This document shows, in pieces, positions 8,618-15,160 of a stretch of 37,686 nt of DNA. The DNA comes from an uncultured Eggerthellaceae bacterium (GTDB lineage Bacteria > Actinomycetota > Coriobacteriia > Coriobacteriales > Eggerthellaceae). The stretch spans positions 1-37,686 of the forward strand of contig CALUHI010000021.1 in the NCBI GenBank assembly GCA_944320405.1, given 5' to 3'. Numbering within the stretch: the first letter of the stretch is position 1; every line of letters begins with the position of its first letter. Both the position numbers and the translations under genes were made by a program. The notes beneath the pieces were generated by a model. That model ran no database searches and was not told where the DNA came from. It saw nothing but the letters and a program-made list of their open reading frames with translations.

Positions 8618-9460
8618 CTACACTTGTGCGGCGTACAAGGCGATGGTGCCGACGTTTCGATCCTCATCGACCGTCGAAGCGTCGATCTTGCGGGCCAGGT
8701 AGCCTTCCTTTTCGAAGTAGACCGTGTAGTCGGCTGCTTCGATCTGCTTGAACCAGAAGTCGCCCAGCTCGTCGGTGAGCGTGTGGCGCAGCTCGCCGGT
8801 CTGCTTGTTCTCAAGCGTCACCGTGGCGCCGATGACCACTTCGTCGGCATCGGTGTCGACGACTTCGCCTGCCAAGAAGCGCTTGGGCAGGTTAAGGTAG
8901 TGCACACGCGGCTTGGCTCCACCGGCTTCGGTCGTGCGGCCCTCGACGCAGGGCAGAAGCTCGCCGCGGTCGATCTCGTCTGCGAAGTCCTCTTCGTCGC
9001 CGAAACGCAGCGCACCCATCGCGCATACCTCGACGCAACGCGGAACGGTCCAGCCGTCATCCAGCAGGTGCGCGCAGCCAGTGCACTTCTGGGGCAGATC
9101 CAGCTGGGCGCTCCAAGTGACGGCGCCGTGTGGGCACAGTTCCACCAGGTCGTTGCGGCCGGTTGCCTTTTCGGGGTCGATGATCACCAGGCCGTCGTCG
9201 CGCTGGTAGACGCACTCGGGCGCCGCCGCCACCAGGGCACAGTCGTCGCAGTGCTGGCACATGTGCAGCACGTACGACACGCGCACCTTGGGCACTTGGC
9301 CACGCTCGCGCTCATCGAGCCAGTTCCAATTCTGACCCGTTTGCTGCTGCGGTTTGGCGTACGGGGTCCAATCGTTGTCGCAATGCTCGTCTTTGCAGGC
9401 CAGCATGCAGTTGGCGCAGCCGTTGCAGCGGTCCGCATCGAAAATGAAAACCTTCTTCAT
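8618..9460 (-). CDS. Fe-S subunit of transhydroxylase-type molybdoenzyme, with C-terminal transthyretin-like domain
   Basis: A 280-residue protein. Residues 1-150 hold ferredoxin-type cysteine groups: C12, C15, C18, C22; C68, C71, C74, C83; C109; and C126, C129, C142, C146. That is enough for three [4Fe-4S] clusters. Residues about 195-280 form a separate domain rich in beta strands (GATVTLENKQTGELRHTLTD and following), resembling carboxypeptidase-regulatory/transthyretin-like folds. This combination and size match the beta subunit of pyrogallol-phloroglucinol transhydroxylase from Pelobacter acidigallici (274 residues, three clusters, C-terminal beta-sandwich). Start at the ATG at 9460, with AAGGA eight bases upstream; an ATG at 9469 would abut its ribosome site. 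It is the last gene of a three-gene operon, 23 bases after the molybdenum subunit. Confidence 0.87.
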   Translation of the reverse strand: MKKVFIFDADRCNGCANCMLACKDEHCDNDWTPYAKPQQQTGQNWNWLDERERGQVPKVRVSYVLHMCQHCDDCALVAAAPECVYQRDDGLVIIDPEKATGRNDLVELCPHGAVTWSAQLDLPQKCTGCAHLLDDGWTVPRCVEVCAMGALRFGDEEDFADEIDRGELLPCVEGRTTEAGGAKPRVHYLNLPKRFLAGEVVDTDADEVVIGATVTLENKQTGELRHTLTDELGDFWFKQIEAADYTVYFEKEGYLARKIDASTVDEDRNVGTIALYAAQV

Positions 9461-9483
9461 GATGCTCATCCTTTCCGTCCGCG

Positions 9484-12105
9484 TTATGCCAAGCGGCTCT
9501 CGATGATGAGGCCCTGTTCGGCGTCGTAGGGGCGGTTGAACGCTTCGGGGTACTGGCGCGCCAGCTCGAACACGTCCACTTTCTCGACGCCCACCAGATA
9601 ACCGCTCGTCACTTCGCCGTACGCATGCGTCGAGGAAGTGGCGGTGGGACAGATCAGGTTGTTGGCGCCGCCGCGGTCCAGGCCGCCTTCGCCGCCGACG
9701 ATGGTGTCGGTGCGCGCGCCATGGTCCTGGTACACCACGCCGGGCATGATGCGCTCGGTCACGTACACGCCGCCCAGCACGCCGCCGCGTTCGTTGAACA
9801 GCTTGACCACATCGCCCGTGCGAACGCCCATCTTGGTCGCATCGCTCGGATGAATCCACACCGGCTCATATTTGTAGCCGTCGGGGCCTTCGATCTTGCA
9901 CGTGGCGAACTCGCGGGTCCAGGGGTTGTCGTCCAGGTTGGCGTGGATGCGCCAATGCGGATGGTTGCTGACCAGCAGATACGGGTACTTCTTGGCACGT
10001 TCGGAGCTCAGGCGTTCCTTGTGCGCGTCGCTTTCCTCGACCCAATGGGGCACCGGTCCGCGCTCGACATCGCCGGGGAACACCTGGGCGAGGGCGGTGG
10101 AGTAGTACTCCAGCTTGCCCGACGGCGTGGCCAGCTTGTGGTTTTCGGGATCCTCGTAGAAGCCGATGAGCCCTGCCGGCTCGTCTTGCCAGTTCTGGCG
10201 CGTGGGAATGACGTAGCTTTGCACGTCCTTGAATTCATCAAAGCTCATCTTCTTGGAAGCGCCGGTGTTTTCGAAGCCCAAGCGGATCCAGTCGTCGACT
10301 TCGCGGCCCTCGGTGTAGCGGTCGTAGATGCCCTCGAAGATGCCGCCGCGCGCGTCGAGCGCCTTCGCCACGCGCAGCACGACCTCCATGTCGGAGACCG
10401 CCTCGCCCTGCGGCTTGATGCCCTGTTCCTCGTAGAACACGACATTGTAGGCACCGTTGTCGCCGTCGGTGCAGATGTCGGTGTCCTCGAACTTGGTGGT
10501 GACGGGCAGAAGCAGATCGGCGAAGTTGCAGTCGTTTTCCATCCAGATGTGCTGCACCATGTAGAACTCGATGTTGGGGTTGCGCAGCGCTTCTTGCAGC
10601 GCGTTGCCACCGTTCCAGCACGTGGTCCAGCACGGCGCATCGCTCCAGATCATGTGCACGCGGCTGGTGCCGGGCAGGGGGAACTGGAACGGGCCGGTGA
10701 ACTGGTCTTCGCGCGGCAGGCCACATGCCAGGTGGCTGTACCACTCGATGTGCTCGCCTTCGCCAAGCGAAAGGCCCTGGGGCAGCATCGTTTTCGGAAT
10801 CTGGCTGGGACGCCAGATGTCTTCGCGGCCGCGGTAGGCGGGCGCCACGTTGGGGATTTCCTCGCCGCCGGGCAAGGGGTTCACGGTCTTGGAGCTGAAC
10901 AGGCTGAACTCGATCAGCTTCAGCTGGTTGCGGCCGGGTGCGCCTAAGCCCTGCATGCCCAGCAGCGCCACCTCGAGGCGTGCCGGTTCGTGGCTGAATG
11001 CCGAACGGATGAAGCTGCCGCCGTTGCAGTGGGCGATCGACACGTTGTGCTTTGCCCAGTAGCGCGCGAGCGCCTTGATCTTGTAACTGGGAACGCCGCA
11101 TTTCTCTTCGGCCCACTTGGGCGTTTTGGGAATGCCGTCTTCGCCGCCCAGCACGTAGAAGGCGAAGTTGTCGAAGCCGATCGCGTGCGTGTCCAGGTAT
11201 TCCTTGTCGTAGGTGCCCTCCATCAGCCATACGTAGGCGATAGCCAGCTGCAGGGCGGCGTCGGTGTTGGGCAGCACGGGGATCCACGTGTCGGCGTGGG
11301 CGGCGTTGGCGTAGTTGCAGTCGGGCGCGATGTGGATCTGCTTCACGCCGCAATCGCCAAAGAAGTATTCCACCTTCGCCGGCATCTGGCTGCCCCAGCC
11401 ATGCGGTGTGGTTTCAGGGTCGCAGCCCCAGAACAGAACCGCATCGCCGTTTTCGGCGATGTCTTTGACGACGTTGGTCTGCAGGCTGGAAGTGCCGAAC
11501 GGGTCCATGCCCCACATGTGCTTGGCGCCCCAGTACCAACCTTCCCAACTGTCGGGCTGGCGGCACTGGAAGGTGTAATTGCCGTCGAGGATCTTGGACA
11601 GCAGGCGCGTTTGGCAACCATGGGTGCCATGGACGATTTTTGTTTCGCCGTGGCCGTCGGCCTGGGCGAACACGGCCGTCATGCCGTATTTGGTGATGAT
11701 GCGCTCCATCTCGGACGAAATGATGTTAAGCGCTTCGTCCCAGCTGATGCGCTCGTAGCCGCTGATGCCGCGGGTTTCGGGGTGGATCTTGTCTGGGTCG
11801 CCGCCGGGCTCCCAGTCGACGCGCTTCATGGGGTACAGGATGCGGTTTTTGGACGTGATCCGCTTTTTGTAAGACAGCTGGATGGGCGAGAACGTGGTGG
11901 TGGTTCCCGGTTCGAGCACCTGGCCGCGCGCCTCGATGCGCCACGGGTTCAAACGCTCCATCGGGCCATTTTCGTCGAAGTGGTAGGGACGAATGCGGAT
12001 GACCTTCTTCTGGTCTTCGTCTACGTCGACGGCGCAGATGTTCGAGCCCATGCCGGTGGCGCAGAAGCCGATGCCCTTGTAGACGGTTTTGCCTTTGGTC
12101 TTCAT
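9484..12105 (-). CDS. Transhydroxylase-type molybdenum subunit (pyrogallol hydroxytransferase large subunit-like)
   Basis: An 873-residue bis-MGD enzyme of the DMSO reductase superfamily. The N-terminus has no four-cysteine Fe-S motif and no Tat signal, so it should be cytoplasmic with its clusters in the partner subunit, as in pyrogallol-phloroglucinol transhydroxylase (875-residue large subunit). The stretch QPDSWEGWYWGA puts Asp185-Ser186-Trp187 where that enzyme has its molybdenum-ligand serine flanked by Asp and Trp, and a candidate active-site histidine lies at about residue 152 (DGHGETK). Transhydroxylases move a hydroxyl between polyphenols; related gut enzymes remove catechol hydroxyls. 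The true substrate is not known. ATG 12105 follows AAGGAGG; the ribosome site overlaps the stop of the upstream zinc-ribbon gene, suggesting coupled translation. Confidence 0.88.
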   Translation of the reverse strand: MKTKGKTVYKGIGFCATGMGSNICAVDVDEDQKKVIRIRPYHFDENGPMERLNPWRIEARGQVLEPGTTTTFSPIQLSYKKRITSKNRILYPMKRVDWEPGGDPDKIHPETRGISGYERISWDEALNIISSEMERIITKYGMTAVFAQADGHGETKIVHGTHGCQTRLLSKILDGNYTFQCRQPDSWEGWYWGAKHMWGMDPFGTSSLQTNVVKDIAENGDAVLFWGCDPETTPHGWGSQMPAKVEYFFGDCGVKQIHIAPDCNYANAAHADTWIPVLPNTDAALQLAIAYVWLMEGTYDKEYLDTHAIGFDNFAFYVLGGEDGIPKTPKWAEEKCGVPSYKIKALARYWAKHNVSIAHCNGGSFIRSAFSHEPARLEVALLGMQGLGAPGRNQLKLIEFSLFSSKTVNPLPGGEEIPNVAPAYRGREDIWRPSQIPKTMLPQGLSLGEGEHIEWYSHLACGLPREDQFTGPFQFPLPGTSRVHMIWSDAPCWTTCWNGGNALQEALRNPNIEFYMVQHIWMENDCNFADLLLPVTTKFEDTDICTDGDNGAYNVVFYEEQGIKPQGEAVSDMEVVLRVAKALDARGGIFEGIYDRYTEGREVDDWIRLGFENTGASKKMSFDEFKDVQSYVIPTRQNWQDEPAGLIGFYEDPENHKLATPSGKLEYYSTALAQVFPGDVERGPVPHWVEESDAHKERLSSERAKKYPYLLVSNHPHWRIHANLDDNPWTREFATCKIEGPDGYKYEPVWIHPSDATKMGVRTGDVVKLFNERGGVLGGVYVTERIMPGVVYQDHGARTDTIVGGEGGLDRGGANNLICPTATSSTHAYGEVTSGYLVGVEKVDVFELARQYPEAFNRPYDAEQGLIIESRLA

Positions 12106-12118
12106 GCTCGGCACCTCC

Positions 12119-12556
12119 TTAGCCGTTGTTGTAGTTGCCGGTGGTGAAGTAGTTGCCGGTGTTGGAGATGTCCGGCGCTTCCTCGAATCCGGGTCCGGTG
12201 GGAACGTCGGGCGCCGTACCGGACGCTACCGCCACCAAACCGCGCGGCGTGCGGATGCGGCCGCCAACCTGCGGTGCGCGCGGCGTGTCGGGAAGGGTTC
12301 CGGGGGCAGCCCAGATTGCCGCCGCCTCGGCCTGCGCAAAGCCCGCAGCAGCGGTGGGCGCCGCGGCTGCCGCAGCGGGTGCGGCGGGCATCGCGGGGCT
12401 TTCCATTCCCGGAGGTGCCGGCGGGGGAGCGGCAGAGGCGTTCGCTGCCTGCACAGCTCCGCAGTTGGGGCAGGTCTTTGCCGTCAGCGGAATGTCGGCG
12501 CCGCAGCTTGCGCATGTGAGCGTTGCCCCTTCGATGGTGGGTGGTCTGAAGCACAT
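12119..12556 (-). CDS. Small zinc-ribbon protein with Ala/Pro-rich linker, first gene of the transhydroxylase operon
   Basis: A 145-residue protein I do not recognise as a named family. It has an N-terminal zinc ribbon (CASCGADIPLTAKTCPNCGA, Cys-x2-Cys-x11-Cys-x2-Cys), then about 60 residues very rich in Ala and Pro. The C-terminal tail contains two positively charged turns and ends in the Asn/Gly-rich repeat NTGNYFTTGNYNNG. The start at 12556 follows GAGAGGGG at good spacing; an upstream extension of the frame lacks a ribosome site. Its stop codon overlaps the ribosome site of the molybdenum subunit, so it is probably co-expressed with it. A role as assembly factor or scaffold for the enzyme is only a guess from position. 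Confidence 0.75.
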   Translation of the reverse strand: MCFRPPTIEGATLTCASCGADIPLTAKTCPNCGAVQAANASAAPPPAPPGMESPAMPAAPAAAAAAPTAAAGFAQAEAAAIWAAPGTLPDTPRAPQVGGRIRTPRGLVAVASGTAPDVPTGPGFEEAPDISNTGNYFTTGNYNNG

Positions 12557-12805
12557 GGAAGGTCCCCTCTCTCTTCGTGTAGAACCTAACTCGCCACCTT
12601 GAGCATACGCGCCGCGCAGAGGCGACGGAAGAGCCACTTTTCCGTGCCTGTGAGTGAAAACCGGAATGCGCTAGTGCGATTTGGCATAGTGAGGGGTTCG
12701 GGTGCCGCGAAGAGCGTTCAGTGCGTTGCGATGCGGATACAATGCGCATGATTGCAAGGGCGCGGATGCATGCATTCGCGGCAAAGACGGCAGGGCGGGG
12801 ATGCG
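12557..12805. promoter_or_regulatory. Divergent control region between transhydroxylase operon and MFS gene
   Basis: This 249-base region separates the minus-strand enzyme operon from the plus-strand transporter. A TACAAT box at 12738-12743 could serve the transporter. On the minus strand a TATGCT (12602-12607) with a weak TTCCGT 17 bases upstream could serve the enzyme operon. Short palindromes such as ATGCGCAT and ATGCATGCAT near 12740-12775 may be sites for the nearby LysR regulator. All these assignments are weak. Confidence 0.35.
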
Positions 12806-14062
12806 ATGATGGCAGACGGGAAGAAGACGTTCTTCGGGTACTTCGTGGTGGCGGCGCTGGTGCTCACCAGCTTTATTCCGTTGTCGCTGGGCCTCTCTTG
12901 CGCGGGCATCTTCTATCCTGCCGTGTCGCTCGATCTGGGCATCGGCACGGGGCTTCTGGGCTACTACACGTCGATCCTGTGGCTGGCAGCAATGGTGACG
13001 CTGCCGGTGATGGGCCGCCTTCTAGAGCAGCGCGACGCGCGCCTGTGCGTGGGCGGTGCGGTGGTCGTGATTGCGGTGGCGTTCGTGTGGCTGTCGTTCA
13101 CGCAGTCGTTGTGGCAGTTCTACGTGGGCGCTGCGGCAATGGGCGTCGGCGTGGGCATGCTGCTGTTCTTAGCTCCGTCTACCCTGATCAATCGCTGGTT
13201 CGCTAAACGCGCCGGCGTGCTTTTGGGTGTTGTGATGGCGTTTACGGGCGTGGGTGGCGTCGTGTGGAGCTCGGTGGGAGGGGTGCTCATCCAATCGATC
13301 GGTTGGTCGGCGACGTACCTCTCGTTCGCGGTACTGTCGATCATCACGTTGCCGGCGGCGCTGTTCATGGTTGCGAGTCGTCCTGTGGACAAGGGGCTTG
13401 TGCCGTTCGGCGTGTCGGAATCTGCTGCGACGCAGACGGAGGAGGGCTCCGGGCAGGCTCTGCTGACGGGCGTCCCTGCCGCCAAAGCGTTCAAGATGCC
13501 GGTGTTCTTCCTCATTCTGGCGATGTGCTTCATGCTCAATTTCGGCATGTACGTGTACTTCATGATTCCCAGCTACATGAACACGCTCGAGCTGTCGGTT
13601 GCGATGCCGCTTCTGGGCGCTACGGCATCCTCGGTTGCTATGGCGGGCCAGACCGTCTCCAAGCTGGCGCTGGGCGTTGTCGGCGACGCGCGGCCCTATG
13701 TCAGCACGGTTGCCACGATCGGCCTGGGCATTGTCGGCATCGTGCTGCTGTTCATCGGGGGAGGGTCGGCAATGCTGCTGTACGTGGCAGTGTTCGTTTA
13801 CGGCTGCTTCTACGGCATCACCAACGTCATGACTCCCATCATTACCCGGCGCGCGTTTGGCGACGCGGAGTATCCCGTCATCTACTCGCGCGTGTCGATG
13901 GCGGCATCGATTGGCTCGGTCGTGTCGGGCTTCATCTGGGGCGCATCCATCGAGGCGACGGGCGGTTACGCTCTCATGTTCATCGGCGTGATCGTTGTCA
14001 TGGCGCTTACTGCGGTGGCGGTGTTGGCGATCGGGCGCCTCAGCCGCAAAGAACAGCGCTAG
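12806..14062 (+). CDS. MFS transporter, probably for the transhydroxylase substrate or product
   Basis: About 418 residues with twelve predicted hydrophobic helices in two halves (the first from FGYFVVAALVLTSFIPLSLG, the second half beginning at about MPVFFLILAMCFMLNFG). This is the pattern of 12-helix major facilitator permeases. A central basic/acidic loop of about 40 residues separates the halves. Two adjacent ATG codons (12806, 12809) follow a GGGCGGGG stretch; longer upstream in-frame starts would add a charged, non-membrane leader and lack a ribosome site. The gene is divergent from the transhydroxylase operon and directly followed by a LysR gene, so uptake of an aromatic substrate or export of its product is likely (inference). 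Confidence 0.85.
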   Translation: MMADGKKTFFGYFVVAALVLTSFIPLSLGLSCAGIFYPAVSLDLGIGTGLLGYYTSILWLAAMVTLPVMGRLLEQRDARLCVGGAVVVIAVAFVWLSFTQSLWQFYVGAAAMGVGVGMLLFLAPSTLINRWFAKRAGVLLGVVMAFTGVGGVVWSSVGGVLIQSIGWSATYLSFAVLSIITLPAALFMVASRPVDKGLVPFGVSESAATQTEEGSGQALLTGVPAAKAFKMPVFFLILAMCFMLNFGMYVYFMIPSYMNTLELSVAMPLLGATASSVAMAGQTVSKLALGVVGDARPYVSTVATIGLGIVGIVLLFIGGGSAMLLYVAVFVYGCFYGITNVMTPIITRRAFGDAEYPVIYSRVSMAASIGSVVSGFIWGASIEATGGYALMFIGVIVVMALTAVAVLAIGRLSRKEQR

Positions 14063-14140
14063 TCCGCGCACAGCGGGCTGCCCTTTCTGAATGGCGGTGT
14101 GGGATAATGGGCGCATCGTCTTGCAGGAAAGGGGCCTGCC

Positions 14141-15052
14141 GTGCGCATCCGCTACATTCGCGAATTCTTGGAGCTTGCTTCGACGCTCAACTACACCGAA
14201 GCCGCCAAGCGCCTCCACATCACGCAACCTGCGCTGAGCAAGCACATCGACGCGATGGAGAAGATGCTGGGCACGCAGCTTTTGGTGCGGTCGTCGTCGG
14301 GCACGGAACTCACGGGGGCGGGCAAGGCATTTGTGGATGACGCGCGGCGCATCGTGAACGACTACGATTTCGCGTTGGACAAGATCGAATCGCGCAAACG
14401 AAACCTGACCTCGGTCATTCGCATCGGGTACCTGCGCGATGCGGCGCGCCGGGTTCTGCTGCCCCTGCATGCCTGGTTCAAGAAGTACCACCCCGACGTT
14501 GAGCTGCGCTTCCTTTCAGTCGAGTACATGCGCCTGGCTGACGATTTGCGCTCGCATCAGGCAGACGTGATCATCACTATGGACGACGATCCCGCCCTGC
14601 GGGAAGAATGCGAAGCCGTACCGCTCTACGATGACACGTTCGTGGTTGCCGTGGCGCCGTGGCATCGCCTTGCGCAGTGCGAAAGCGTGAAGCTGGCCGA
14701 CCTGATGGGCGAGCGCTTGCTTGTTCCCTCGCGCCACGTATGGCCCAACATACGGTCGTTCTTCGACAGCCGCTGCAGCACCGAGCTTCTTTCCAACTCG
14801 CGCAGGATGAGCGATGTGGACACGTTGTTCTTCCTCATTGAATCGGGCCAAGGGGTTGCCGTGGTCACCAGTCACAACCGCTACGTGTATGGAAACAAGG
14901 TAAAATTCCTTCCGCTTGACGAACCTGATGTCCCGACGTTTCCCGTCAGCGCGTTGTGGCTGAAAGAGTCTTCGGAGTACGGCGACACGTCGAAAAACCT
15001 CGAGCTCGTCCGCCGCGCGTGCGAGCGGGTGCGACGCGACCTGGAGGACTGA
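14141..15052 (+). CDS. LysR family transcriptional regulator
   Basis: A 303-residue protein with an N-terminal winged helix-turn-helix (FLELASTLNYTEAAKRLHIT then QPALSKHIDAMEK, residues about 8-45) and a C-terminal periplasmic-binding-like effector domain (from about residue 90). LysR proteins typically bind a small aromatic or carboxylate effector and activate a neighbouring divergent operon. The GTG start at 14141 follows GGAAAGGGG. A GATAAT box at 14103-14108 may be its own -10 element, so it can be transcribed separately from the MFS gene. By position it is the likely regulator of the transporter and the transhydroxylase operon; it could instead control the following FAD enzyme. Confidence 0.92.
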   Translation: MRIRYIREFLELASTLNYTEAAKRLHITQPALSKHIDAMEKMLGTQLLVRSSSGTELTGAGKAFVDDARRIVNDYDFALDKIESRKRNLTSVIRIGYLRDAARRVLLPLHAWFKKYHPDVELRFLSVEYMRLADDLRSHQADVIITMDDDPALREECEAVPLYDDTFVVAVAPWHRLAQCESVKLADLMGERLLVPSRHVWPNIRSFFDSRCSTELLSNSRRMSDVDTLFFLIESGQGVAVVTSHNRYVYGNKVKFLPLDEPDVPTFPVSALWLKESSEYGDTSKNLELVRRACERVRRDLED

Positions 15053-15122
15053 GCGTTCGCTTGCACGGCGCGTTGCGACGAAATAGCTGACAGGCTGGAA
15101 GCCTGCATGGCGAAGTTGATTA

Positions 15123-15143
15123 TCTCGGTGCCGTTTGCCGAGA
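15123..15143. other. Small dyad upstream of the FAD fusion gene
   Basis: TCTCGG (15123-15128) and CCGAGA (15138-15143) form a 6-base stem with a 9-base loop just upstream of the GGAGG ribosome site at 15150. It could be a weak hairpin or an operator half-site pair. The 108-base gap holding it has no coding potential. Confidence 0.3.
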
Positions 15144-15160
15144 CAGGGTGGAGGTAGGGA

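Noticed and set aside
9461-9859. N-terminal extension of the transhydroxylase Fe-S subunit into the upstream gene
   Set aside because: The frame stays open but is antisense-free overlap with the molybdenum subunit's last codons. The ferredoxin domain begins at the ATG at 9460, which has a proper ribosome site.
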